Translations under genes and position numbers: made by a program
Shown: in pieces, positions 16,476-25,328 of the stretch
Layout: every line of letters starts with the position of its first letter
Numbering within the stretch: the stretch's first letter is position 1
The notes under the pieces: model-generated
The model's input: only the letters and a program-made list of their open reading frames with translations
Told to the model about the DNA's origin: nothing
Databases searched by the model: none
From: Thermosporothrix hazakensis
GTDB lineage: Bacteria; Chloroflexota; Ktedonobacteria; Ktedonobacterales; Ktedonobacteraceae
Length of the DNA: 64,000 bases
Direction of reading: 5' to 3'
Assembly: GCF_003253565.1 (NCBI RefSeq)
Contig: NZ_QKUF01000006.1
Coordinates: 186,001 to 250,000 of the forward strand

Positions 16476-18014
16476 TTATAAGAGAGTTGTTGTTTTCTCC
16501 TGCTGCATTGTTTCTGGATTCTCGCCCTCGGCTGCCGATCCGAAATCGAAGGCAAAGGGTGGAACAGCTTCATCCAAAAGCGTTTCAAGGTCCTGGTTAT
16601 AGCCCTCGCGCAGATCGGCGAGAATGGCTTCCTTTTCGGCTGGCGACACATGTTGCAGGTACATCTCAAGCATGCGCGGATTGACGACATCACGCGGTGA
16701 GATGAAAAGCCAGTTCATCAGGAAGTAGCTCATATATTGCGGCTCGAATTTGCCCTCCTGTGCCAGGCTGTTGAGTTGCTGTGTTGAGATGCGAAGGCAG
16801 AGGTCAAAGTATTTGTGCAGCAATGTGACGCCCTTCAGTGGCTCGGGGCCGATATGGGTTACGCCGGGCCAGCGAAGATCCTCGATGGTGCTGCGCCACC
16901 ATGCCGGAGCGATGGCATCTTGCATCCGTTGCAGCACATAGTGCTCGAAGTTCGGCTGCCCTTTGTGCTCCTGCAAGCAGGTGGCAAGCGTCTCCACTTC
17001 AATCGCTGCAAGAGTCATACCCTGCCCGTAGATTGGGTCAAAGAAGCAGAGCGCGTCCCCCAGAACAAGCAGGCCGGCGGGCCAGCGCTTCATCTGCTCG
17101 TAATGGTGGCGTAAGCAGACAGGGAGACGGAAGCCACGCGGCTCGGTGAGCGGTTCGGCATCGTGGAGAATCTCAGCCAGAATCGGGTTGTAGAGCCGGG
17201 CGAGCCCTTCTTCAAAGCCTCGGGCATCGGTTGGAGGATACTGATCACCTGCGCTGTTCAAGCAGACTGCCCAGGTGTCGTCTTCAATCGCCTTGAGTAC
17301 GCCGCCTGACAGGTGGCCGCTTGAGGCATGCGGATCGATGACAACAAGGGCTATATTGCGTTTCTCGGGTGGAATGCGATAATTGCGGGTGCTGTAGCCA
17401 ATTCCGGTAGTCACATACTCGTCTTCGGCAAGCGTATAGCCGAGGTCGCTTAGCCAGCGTGGCGTTCTAGAAGAGCGTCCGGACGTATCGATCACCAGAT
17501 CAGCCTGAACCTCTATACGCTGTTCGACCTGTCCACGTGGCCGGATGTATGCACCGATCACCCTGGTTCTATCGGGCGTTGCCATCAGCTCAATGACCTC
17601 GTGCTGATAGAGAATGCGTACGTTAGGGAGCGCCTGAACCCGCTGACGGATTGCCCATTCAAGCAACCCTCTACTATAAGTGAAACCTTCTCCGTTCCCT
17701 AAGGGCAATGCACCAAATGGGTTGAACATCTGGATCGTTGCTTGCTGAAGCTCAAAGGCTCCGAGCTCCTTGATATCGTTGACAAAGTCCGGAAACAGGC
17801 GCTGCACGATGGCTTCTCCCCGAGGGATGAACTGATGCAGATGAAAGGATTGCGGCACACCAGCACGCGGTGCGGGCTGCTGAGGCTGCGTATCGCGCTC
17901 GATGATACAGATCTCTTCGTATTGTTCAGAAAGGACGCGGGCTGTCAGCAAGCCTGCAATACCACTACCGATAATCAATACTCTTTTACTATTATTTGAT
18001 TCATTTATGTTCAT
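16476..18014 (-). CDS. FAD-dependent monooxygenase (PHBH-like)
   Basis: A 512-residue flavoprotein of the p-hydroxybenzoate hydroxylase class. The N-terminal dinucleotide fold is VLIIGSGIAGLLTARVL near residue 12. The DG-type motif region has VIDTSGRSSRTPRWL, and the second FAD motif is LLVLGDALCFFDPIYGQGM near residue 318. Geranylgeranyl-reductase-like and hydroxylating members share this plan. The C-terminal 130 residues are helical and not diagnostic. A soluble cytoplasmic enzyme using NAD(P)H and oxygen is expected. It is followed by a SnoaL-like gene 20 bp on and lies 141 bp after the stop of the MalT-like regulator, which could control it. Confidence 0.88.
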   Translation of the reverse strand: MNINESNNSKRVLIIGSGIAGLLTARVLSEQYEEICIIERDTQPQQPAPRAGVPQSFHLHQFIPRGEAIVQRLFPDFVNDIKELGAFELQQATIQMFNPFGALPLGNGEGFTYSRGLLEWAIRQRVQALPNVRILYQHEVIELMATPDRTRVIGAYIRPRGQVEQRIEVQADLVIDTSGRSSRTPRWLSDLGYTLAEDEYVTTGIGYSTRNYRIPPEKRNIALVVIDPHASSGHLSGGVLKAIEDDTWAVCLNSAGDQYPPTDARGFEEGLARLYNPILAEILHDAEPLTEPRGFRLPVCLRHHYEQMKRWPAGLLVLGDALCFFDPIYGQGMTLAAIEVETLATCLQEHKGQPNFEHYVLQRMQDAIAPAWWRSTIEDLRWPGVTHIGPEPLKGVTLLHKYFDLCLRISTQQLNSLAQEGKFEPQYMSYFLMNWLFISPRDVVNPRMLEMYLQHVSPAEKEAILADLREGYNQDLETLLDEAVPPFAFDFGSAAEGENPETMQQEKTTTLL

Positions 18015-18155
18015 TCTAATGCTCTTTCCTTCTCTCTATACTGGTGTTTATTCAAGTGCACTTTTTCTTTTGCGACTGTTGAAAGTATAGCCGAGGCAGA
18101 GCAGAAAAACACTACCCACATGGATAGTGAAACGGGTAGTCGGGGTGGGTAGGGG

Positions 18156-21100
18156 TTAGAGGCCGAGCCGGTGCGCTACCTCGCCCGCCTGAGTGCGATT
18201 GCTGACGCCGAGTTTTTGATACAGACGCTTAATGTGGTATTTCACGGTATTGACTGATATAATCATTTCGTCAGCAATATCCTGATTGTTCCATCCTGCT
18301 GCAAGTAAGCGCAGAACTCGTTCTTCCTGTAGTGAAAGCGGCTCGAGAAGCTGGCTGTCTGTTCGTTTCTCTCCAGAATGTGCTGCTTCTAAGATGCGCT
18401 GAATGTATGGGCGAAGGATTGCGTCATGTTGTACAGAAGGTAAGATGACGCGTAATAGATGAAGCAAGGGTGCACCTTCATTCAGATAGAGGCGAATACA
18501 GCCCTCATGAGCGGTCTGCAATAGTGTTTGCCGCAACCGTTCAAGGGCTTGCTGTTCCTGCTTACAGGCATTATAGGCCAGAGCGAGCAAAAGCCGAAGC
18601 TCGGCGACTCGATAGAGTTGCAGGTGCTTGCAAGCCTCGGGAAGAAGTGTAGTAAACTGCCTGATTGCCTCCTGATATCTTCCCTGAGCCAGCCAGAGAC
18701 GCCCGAGGAGAATGCCATCTCGCAGATAAAGAGCAAAAGAGGGAGAAGTCTTATCTGGTTCGGGAAGCGCGTGAAGTTTGCCGCTCGCGAGCCGCAGGCG
18801 TTGCACCCACTCGTGAACCAGCAGGGGGAGCTGGAAATGATTGGGACTCTCGTCTTGCTGTGGAACGGCTTGCAGCGCTTCCAGATGGGCCAGCGCTGCC
18901 TGCATTTCTCCCCGAGCGTACTGAACAAGTGCAAGCGCGAGTTTCGCTCTATCGATGAAAGCCTGTATTGGATTTGTCTGTGCCATTTGTAATGCTTCTG
19001 AGGCAAGACGCTCTGTAGCGTCAAGTTCATTACGTTCAAACGCAATACTGGCAAGGTTGAGCAGGATATCAATATGCATCTCAGCATCGCTTATATCCTC
19101 ACTTACTGAGAGCAGATCGTGAAATAGGTTATGCGCTTCATGCAGTTTCCCTTGCAACAGCGCACATCTTCCCTGCATCAACTGAATATCAGTGGCAAGA
19201 AATCGGTTCTCGGGCGGAACGAGATCTTTTTGAGCCAGAGTAAGCAGGCGTTGAGCTTCATCGATAGCGCCGAGGCGAATCTGTTCAATACTGTAAAAAT
19301 GCTGTACTGATGCACGATACATGAAAAGGCGCGGATCAGTCGTTTCAAATCCCTGGAAGTAGTGAAGTGCTTGCTTCGCATGCTGTATAACAAGTGAGAA
19401 CGGCTCGTTAAGCGTCAACGCATGGAGGGCCCGGTGCGCGTAAATCGCGCCGATCCAGGGAAATTGTCCCATGTCGCGCCATATTTTCTCAGCCCGCTGA
19501 AGAAGTGCTTCGCTACGAGCGCGATCTTGCTCCGTGGCTTGCAGCAGCTCGTCCCTTGAAACGGCTTTTTGAGCGAGACGAAGCTGTATAGGGAAACAAA
19601 GCTCGGTTGCCAGAAGCAGACAAAGGAGGGGATGCGCCTGCAAAAGGTTCTCCGGGAAGTGGTGAAGCCAGCGTTGAATAGTGTGTGGCTCGTTATAATT
19701 CCGCCTGTTTGCCTGCTCGATCAGCGTCGCGACACGCTCAAGGTCGGATGCCAGCCATGCCGCGTCGATGGCTTCGGTCAGATAGGCCTCGCGTTCGTAC
19801 CACTCGCTTGCCCGCAACAGAAGAGCCTGTAAGGCGGTTTCACCCAGACGGCGAGCAGCCTCGCGGCGCATTGCCTCGGCGAAGAGCGCATGATAGCGAT
19901 ACCAGCGCCCCGGCCCTTCCAGCTCATCAAGAAACAACCCTGCCCGGTCGATTGTCTCAAGAAGATCGGCTCCCTGTTCGCTTTCGGTTACGGCGTTACA
20001 AAGCGGCGCACAGAGCCGATCGAGAATACTTGTTTGTAGCAGAAAGAGCTGTATGGGCTCGGGCTGTGTTGCCAGAATCTCGCTGGCGAAGTAGTCAAGC
20101 AGGGAGTGGTGCAGGGTGTCGGCCTCTCCTGCGAGCATGCCCGGTGCGCGTGTGGATGAGGCATAGACTGCTTGCTCGATTGCCTCAGCGGTGCGCCAGC
20201 GTGCAAGGGTCAACGAGAGAAGTCGCAGTCCGGCAGCCCACCCCTCAATTGTGCTCTCAAGCCGCTTTAAGAGATCATCTGAGAGCGAGAATGGCAGGAT
20301 CTTCCGCAGAAAATCACTCATTTCTGCCCGCGAGAAGCGAAGGTCCGCTCCACGCAGCTCGCTGAGTTCCCCTCTGGCGCGCCAGAGGAGAAGCGGTAAT
20401 TCAGGCTCGGTACGTGAAAGAAGTAGAATATGTGTCGATTCGGGCAGATAGTCGACGAAGAAAGCAAGCGTTTCGTGAACAAGTGGCTCGTTGATTACAT
20501 GGTAATCGTCCAGCACAAGCAAGCCGCCGGAGGACGGAGCTGCCAGCGCGTTGAGAAGCGGAGTCAGCACAGTATCAAGCGTCGGTAGATCAGCGGGAGA
20601 GCGCTGAAGCTGTGCCTGGACTGCCTGTCCGATTGGCTGCTGTTCAGGGCTGAGAAGTTGCTGACAGGCTGCGATGATATAGCGCCAGAAGCGGAGCAGG
20701 TCGTTATCTCGTTCGTCAAGCGAGACCCAGGCGCGCGAGATGGGGCGCGTCGCGAGCCATTGGTTGACAAGCGTTGTTTTGCCGAAACCTGCCGGGGCTT
20801 GAAGCAAGACAAGCTTGTGTGTCAGGCAGGTGTCAAGCTGCGCGTGCAGGTGCGTGCGCTCAATTAATGAGGCGGGAAGCAGCGGCGGATGGAGCTTGGT
20901 TTCGAGGAGCAAACTGGCCTCAGGAGCGGGATGGCCTGGCCTTGTTGTGGGCGAGAAGAGAGCACTGACCGTCTCTAACTGATCACGAGATAGCATGCTC
21001 GTCTGGCTCAGGGAGCGCTTCTGTGTGCGACCGTGCAGAGTACGGTACGCATACCAGCGCGTGTCACCATGTTGAAAGTGCTCCTTGCGGATAGTATACT

Positions 21101-21260
21101 GAGCACCATTTCGATCCTCAAAGAGAAAAGAGGAAAGTGAAGAAGATATATTATTCCACTCTATTGAAGACGTAATAACCTGTAGCTCATGATTTTGTAC
21201 GAGTTCATATTCATTGGTGTGAGATGAGAAGCGTAGTAGAGGAAGATTTGCGCGAGACAT
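18156..21260 (-). CDS. MalT-like LuxR-family ATPase regulator (1034 aa)
   Basis: A large signal-transduction ATPase with C-terminal DNA-binding domain. Residues about 30-105 form a module with FLFEDRNGAQYTIRKEHFQ and WYAYRT, also found in the regulator at 57892. The NTPase domain shows LLQAPAGFGKTTLV (Walker A, near 158) and LLVLDDYHVI (Walker B, near 247), then a winged helix, a long TPR-like helical region and a LuxR helix-turn-helix in the last 65 residues (LSLQEERVLRLLAAG, VNTVKYHIKRLYQKLGV). Members bind an inducer through the TPR part and activate transcription. ATG 21260 follows GAGGGGAG; the frame is open to 21356 but lacks a start signal there. Its target may be the oxygenase pair downstream. 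Confidence 0.93.
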   Translation of the reverse strand: MSRANLPLLRFSSHTNEYELVQNHELQVITSSIEWNNISSSLSSFLFEDRNGAQYTIRKEHFQHGDTRWYAYRTLHGRTQKRSLSQTSMLSRDQLETVSALFSPTTRPGHPAPEASLLLETKLHPPLLPASLIERTHLHAQLDTCLTHKLVLLQAPAGFGKTTLVNQWLATRPISRAWVSLDERDNDLLRFWRYIIAACQQLLSPEQQPIGQAVQAQLQRSPADLPTLDTVLTPLLNALAAPSSGGLLVLDDYHVINEPLVHETLAFFVDYLPESTHILLLSRTEPELPLLLWRARGELSELRGADLRFSRAEMSDFLRKILPFSLSDDLLKRLESTIEGWAAGLRLLSLTLARWRTAEAIEQAVYASSTRAPGMLAGEADTLHHSLLDYFASEILATQPEPIQLFLLQTSILDRLCAPLCNAVTESEQGADLLETIDRAGLFLDELEGPGRWYRYHALFAEAMRREAARRLGETALQALLLRASEWYEREAYLTEAIDAAWLASDLERVATLIEQANRRNYNEPHTIQRWLHHFPENLLQAHPLLCLLLATELCFPIQLRLAQKAVSRDELLQATEQDRARSEALLQRAEKIWRDMGQFPWIGAIYAHRALHALTLNEPFSLVIQHAKQALHYFQGFETTDPRLFMYRASVQHFYSIEQIRLGAIDEAQRLLTLAQKDLVPPENRFLATDIQLMQGRCALLQGKLHEAHNLFHDLLSVSEDISDAEMHIDILLNLASIAFERNELDATERLASEALQMAQTNPIQAFIDRAKLALALVQYARGEMQAALAHLEALQAVPQQDESPNHFQLPLLVHEWVQRLRLASGKLHALPEPDKTSPSFALYLRDGILLGRLWLAQGRYQEAIRQFTTLLPEACKHLQLYRVAELRLLLALAYNACKQEQQALERLRQTLLQTAHEGCIRLYLNEGAPLLHLLRVILPSVQHDAILRPYIQRILEAAHSGEKRTDSQLLEPLSLQEERVLRLLAAGWNNQDIADEMIISVNTVKYHIKRLYQKLGVSNRTQAGEVAHRLGL

Positions 21261-21810
21261 TGTGCTCCCCTCGATTTTTTTGCCGGACGTACACGGAAAG
21301 TATAACACATCAGTCGGAATCAGGTAAATGTCTGTCTCATTGCAATGCGAATACAACAGCCTGGCACTTATTGTTGTGTTTTCTACTCTGAGTGAAGTCT
21401 GTTGAAAGAAGAAGTGAAAGAAAGAGTAAAATGAGTAAGAGGGAGATGTGTTGCCTCTTTTTTTGCGAACGTTCCTGCTGTGGTTCTGGTATTATTTTGC
21501 CTGAGTATTGCGTTTTTCCTCTGGAATCTGGTATTCTTCATACCAAGTATCTGTACTCCTGAGTGCTAGCGCTACCAGGGGAGCGTTAGCAGGACTGTGA
21601 CAGGGAGCTGAAAGCATGCACTCTCAAACTCATTTTATCTGCTCTGGTATCACCATTTGAGTATACTGAAAGAAGAAATGCCATAAACAGAACCTTTCCG
21701 TTCATGGAGAAGAGTTTCTCTTATTTTCATTTTTTTCTCAATAGCCAGATATGGCCTCTATTTTTGCTTTTAATTTAGATGCAGTATGTTAAGAAGGAGA
21801 GAAGAAATCT
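21261..21810. other. Divergent intergenic region, 550 bp
   Basis: An AT-rich region between the leftward LuxR regulator and the rightward methyltransferase. It contains an inverted repeat GCTAGCGCT (21565-21573) and AGCGTTAGC (21582-21590), one mismatch, a candidate operator for either gene. I see no gene in it. Confidence 0.5.
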
Positions 21811-22677
21811 GTGGTAAAGACATATTCTTCAACAAGTGGTGATCGAGTTCGTCTACAAGAATGGTCCCCTGGTACCTGGGAACCACACTTTTACTTTCAA
21901 GGAAAACAGCTTTTCTATAATCGGATTCCCTTTAATAATCGAGCGGAACGGGCAATTGAGATCCCGATAGCGCTGGAGTTCTTGCAGCGCCAAAGCGGTT
22001 CTCTGCTGGAAGTGGGTAATGTGTTGCAGTATTATGAGACTGGCACCCTGCCGCCTCGACGGATTGTCGATAAGTTCGAGCAGGGAGATGGGATCGACAA
22101 TTGCGATATTATGGATATGCAGCCGGCTGAGGAACGGTTTCAATCCATTATTTCTATATCAACAGTTGAGCATGTAGGCCAGGGAAGCGATCCCACCGGG
22201 GGCTTCGGTGAAACGAGTGTCAGAAGCGACCTGGAAGCCCCCTTGAAGGCGATTGTGCGGCTCTATGAGCTGCTGGAAATGGGTGGGAAAGCGTTGATCA
22301 CGGTACCGTTTGGCAAACTGCTGGATGGAGGCTGGTATATCCAGTTCAGTAGCGAGTATCTGGAACGGCTTTTCCTGCGATATGGCATGCCACGCGAGGC
22401 CGTAACGGTCGGGTACATGAAATGGGTTGCACGGGAAAAGAAGTGGCGCAACCCGCGTCAGTGCTGGGTCGAAGCAACGGCTGAAGAGATGAAAGAGGTG
22501 CGCTACGATCATTTATTCAGTGGAGCTCGTGGGATCGCTGTACTTGAACTTACAAAAATAGTGGAAACCTGTGCTGTAATGGAGCATGAGGCGCTGGACC
22601 CGCTGGTGTATGAACGCATGTTGCCGTTTCATCGCGTTCTGGCGCCGCTCGGACGCCTGAAAAAGCTTCTCTCATAG
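21811..22677 (+). CDS. SAM-methyltransferase-like protein
   Basis: A 288-residue protein starting with GTG after AAGGAGAG. It resembles the methyltransferases found in glycan clusters: SLLEVGNVLQYYETG takes the place of the glycine-rich SAM loop, IDNCDIMDMQPAEERFQSII supplies the acidic strand and inter-strand region, ISTVEHVGQG is the post-motif III area, and LLEMGGKALITVPFG is the typical methyltransferase strand 5. The glycine-rich loop is poor (LEVGN), so catalytic activity is not certain. It is cytoplasmic and stands alone; a short hairpin follows its stop. Confidence 0.65.
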   Translation: MVKTYSSTSGDRVRLQEWSPGTWEPHFYFQGKQLFYNRIPFNNRAERAIEIPIALEFLQRQSGSLLEVGNVLQYYETGTLPPRRIVDKFEQGDGIDNCDIMDMQPAEERFQSIISISTVEHVGQGSDPTGGFGETSVRSDLEAPLKAIVRLYELLEMGGKALITVPFGKLLDGGWYIQFSSEYLERLFLRYGMPREAVTVGYMKWVAREKKWRNPRQCWVEATAEEMKEVRYDHLFSGARGIAVLELTKIVETCAVMEHEALDPLVYERMLPFHRVLAPLGRLKKLLS

Positions 22678-22690
22678 GAGATGATTGCAA

Positions 22691-22716
22691 GGTGGGCCAG
22701 GGGTCCTGTGCCCACC
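22691..22716. terminator. 7-bp hairpin between convergent genes
   Basis: GGTGGGC (22691-22697) pairs with GCCCACC (22710-22716) around 12 bases, between the methyltransferase-like gene and the convergent alpha/beta hydrolase. No T-run is present. Confidence 0.45.
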
Positions 22717-22727
22717 TCTCGGCCTGT

Positions 22728-23468
22728 CTAGCTTGCGGAGCGCATGATAAGGCGGCGCAGGAGCCGTTCATACTCTGAAGGAACCTCAACCATCGGCGTG
22801 TGACCTGAATCAAGCAGAAAGAGCTCAGCAGTGGGGAGCCGCTGAGAGAGAAGCTGAGCGTGCGCTATTGGCCGCGCCTGGTCATGGCGACCATGCATCA
22901 CGATGACCGGGAGCATAAGCCGCGAGAGGGCGTTAGAAAGATCCAGTGCCGCCTGACTTCGGAGCGCCTGTAATGCGGCTTCGGAGGGTACATTTTCTGC
23001 ATACTCCAGCAGACGCTGTAGCAGGGCGGGCTCAGGTTGATGGAGAAAGCTTCGTTTCATCAGTTGTTGAAAGAACGCCGATCCGGTGGCTCCTTGCTCG
23101 ATTATTTTGAGAATGCTGGATACGTCCCCATGCCCGTGCATGTTCGCTCCTGTATCAGAGAGCAGCAAACCGCGAAATGACGCGGGATTGGACAGAGCGG
23201 CGGCCAGGGCGATTGCACCTCCAGTTGAATGCCCGACGAGCAGGCAGGGACCAAGCTCCTCGGCAAGCTGTTGCACACGCTGTCCGAGGGTTGGGATATC
23301 CCAGGGACCGGGCGATGTCATCCAGGAGATGGGAAGCACCTGGATCTCTGGAAATAGGCGCTCGTCAATGAGCTCGAAGACCTCGGGACTGCAATACGTG
23401 CCCGGGATGCAGAGAAGTGGCGTACGTCCTGCAACGGGTTGCCGTGTCAGATGAAGTGATGACTGCAT
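22728..23468 (-). CDS. Alpha/beta hydrolase
   Basis: A 246-residue alpha/beta-fold hydrolase. The nucleophile elbow is LLVGHSTGGAIAL with Ser near residue 78, the acid lies in VIVMHGRHDQARPIAHA, and the catalytic His is in LDSGHTPMVEVPSE near residue 226. The oxyanion strand is PLLCIPGTYCSPEVF. This is the plan of esterases, lipases and lactonases; the substrate is not evident. Length and triad are complete. The ATG at 23468 follows AAGGAGG by 5-6 bases, better than the upstream in-frame start at 23504. Monocistronic. Confidence 0.9.
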   Translation of the reverse strand: MQSSLHLTRQPVAGRTPLLCIPGTYCSPEVFELIDERLFPEIQVLPISWMTSPGPWDIPTLGQRVQQLAEELGPCLLVGHSTGGAIALAAALSNPASFRGLLLSDTGANMHGHGDVSSILKIIEQGATGSAFFQQLMKRSFLHQPEPALLQRLLEYAENVPSEAALQALRSQAALDLSNALSRLMLPVIVMHGRHDQARPIAHAQLLSQRLPTAELFLLDSGHTPMVEVPSEYERLLRRLIMRSAS

Positions 23469-23685
23469 AAGCACCTCCTTATGAGAAAGAGCTATTCTGC
23501 TCATTTCTCATTATACGTGCTGTAACTTCGATTTGTCTTCAGTAGTTAGAAATGTCTATATATTTGCAGTTCAAAATCCTCTTCCATTGAACCTGTAGTG
23601 GCTTCTAGGCCGTATCTATGGTAGGAGTGTGTGTGCAATGACGCTGTTTCCAGCACATTCCTTGAAGGAGGAAGGATGATTAGCC

Positions 23686-24073
23686 ATGTTGCACTTTTCA
23701 CGTTTTGCAAAGCTGATGTCAAGAATGCTCGGTCATCCACTTGCATTTTGTCTTGCGCTGCTGGCGGTGGTGATCTGGGGCATCACCGGGCCGATCTTCC
23801 ACTTTTCTGATACGTGGCAACTCGTTATCAACACCGGTACCACCATTATCACCTTTATGATGGTATTTCTCATCCAGAATACGCAGAATCGTGATAGTGA
23901 GGCTATGCAGGTAAAGCTTGATGAGATCATTCGTGCATTGAAAAAGCGCGGATAATAGCATGCTGAACATCGAGGATATGACTGAAAAAGAGCTGGAGAA
24001 GTTACAGAAGCACTATGAGCATATGGCAAAACAGGCGCAGCATCATCTTCAAAAGAGGAAGGGTACATCCTGA
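23686..24073 (+). pseudogene. Low-affinity iron permease-like protein, frameshifted
   Basis: The first frame gives 89 residues with two membrane helices (HPLAFCLALLAVVIWGITG and LVINTGTTIITFMMVFLIQ) and the family hallmark QNTQNRDSEAMQVKLDEIIRA, then stops at TAA 23953. In the next frame the family's C-terminal tail continues (SMLNIEDMTEKELEKLQKHYE) to TGA 24071. A single-base shift near 23941-23953 therefore separates two halves of one protein that is normally about 125-135 aa. Either the gene is broken, or the short form, ending after the membrane part, is functional. The ribosome binding site AAGGAGGAAGG is intact. The family name rests on yeast Fet4 similarity and its transport role is weakly supported. 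Confidence 0.75.
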
Positions 24074-24489
24074 ACAAGGAGCTTGTGGGGCTGAAGCAGG
24101 CAATCGTGCAGTGGAAAGATCGCTCTTCAGCCCGACAGGCCCCTGTTCAAAGGTCGAGACTCCCTCTCCCGTGACGCGCTGCGAGAACACTGCCTCTCAG
24201 AACCCGGTGCAACGCTCATCAGACCGAAAGAAAGCCTTTCAGAAACGGGCCCTGGAGGTGCGGCCCATTCCCCTGGTAGAGATCGCATGAGAAGCGCTGA
24301 CATCTGGGTCATCATTATTTCTTCCTATCTATCTGCTTCAGTGCAGGTCCCTTTTGATATAGCAGTAAAAGAGTACGCGTACAGAGCAAATAGCTATGCG
24401 TAATACTATTGGATGACGTGCTTTCGGGTGCATATTCCGGGTAAAAAATAGTATCTTTTTTTATCTGGAGAAGAGTATGCAAACACGTT
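24074..24489. other. Intergenic stretch, 416 bp
   Basis: Between the frameshifted iron-permease-like gene and the 3' end of the leftward XRE regulator. The short frames present lack ribosome binding sites and recognisable content. I see no clear hairpin terminator. Confidence 0.4.
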
Positions 24490-25173
24490 TTACTTGCTTC
24501 TCTGTGCAAGGGCGAGTGACCGACCAACCAGGCGCTCACTCAAGCTCCCAACGAAAGGGAAGGGGTAGTACTTCCCGCGCCACGCCTGGATGATCCCGAC
24601 GACCCAGACGATGAATGTGAACAGGTTGAGAAGGAAGAGAAGCAGTGCCAGTGATCCATTTATCAGCGTTTGTGTTGGATTCGCGTACATCTTTTCTACT
24701 ACTGACATCATCCATAAAATGAGGCATGACAGAATATTAGATGCTCCGAAGAAGAAAAGTGCTTGCAGGCTGTGAAATCTCACAAAGTGGTCCCGATTCA
24801 GGAGAAAGAGGAAGAGCCCGCTCAGCCAGCCAAATATATGGCTGACACCCGCCCACCAGCGGGATGCGTTCCCTGGAAGGTCAATTTTAGCATGGGAAAC
24901 CGGAAGCGGCTGTACCGGAATAACTTCCTCTGCGGTGGCCTGGGAAGCCGATTCGCTGTTCTTCTCTTCGTTTTCCAGAAAGCCGAGTTCGCGGGCATCT
25001 TTGCCGAAAAGCAGACAGAGTTTTTCGCGAAAATAGGGTGATGGTGTTGCGTAGCCACGTTCCCACCGGCTAACATTGACTGCTTCGGTTCCGATCTGCT
25101 CTGCGACTCGTGCCTGCGACCAGCCCCGTTTCTCCCGTTCCCGCCGTAACAGTTCATTTCGTGCTTTGTCCAT
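24490..25173 (-). CDS. XRE-family HTH regulator with DUF4870-like membrane domain
   Basis: A 227-residue protein with two parts. Residues 3-60 are an XRE helix-turn-helix (LRREREKRGWSQARVAEQIG, then VNVSRWERGYATP). After a polar linker, residues 100-210 form a four-helix membrane region beginning WWAGVSHIFGWLSGLFLFLLN and including FVRFHSLQALFFFG, the signature of the DUF4870/Tic20-like family. A DNA-binding domain tethered to the membrane is an uncommon layout; it may sense membrane state. The gene is divergent from an ABC exporter pair (25329 on), its likely target. GGAGGGGGGAAAAGAAGG precedes the ATG. Confidence 0.85.
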   Translation of the reverse strand: MDKARNELLRREREKRGWSQARVAEQIGTEAVNVSRWERGYATPSPYFREKLCLLFGKDARELGFLENEEKNSESASQATAEEVIPVQPLPVSHAKIDLPGNASRWWAGVSHIFGWLSGLFLFLLNRDHFVRFHSLQALFFFGASNILSCLILWMMSVVEKMYANPTQTLINGSLALLLFLLNLFTFIVWVVGIIQAWRGKYYPFPFVGSLSERLVGRSLALAQRSK

Positions 25174-25328
25174 GCCTTCTTTTCCCCCCTCCTTTGGCTG
25201 AAATGTTCAATATTTGTACAGTATCAGGCTAGAAATCGTTCTCGTTTTTTGGGCACTTCCCTGTCATACTTTTTGCTACGTTCTCAGGAGCATGCTTCTC
25301 AAAAATGAATACGAAAGGCGATATATTG

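Noticed and set aside
12010..18014. A polyketide or other natural-product gene cluster.
   Set aside because: No PKS, NRPS, terpene cyclase or carrier protein is present; only tailoring-like enzymes.
19685..20365. A 226-codon plus-strand frame inside the LuxR regulator.
   Set aside because: Arg/Pro-rich antisense shadow of a gene with clear Walker and HTH motifs.
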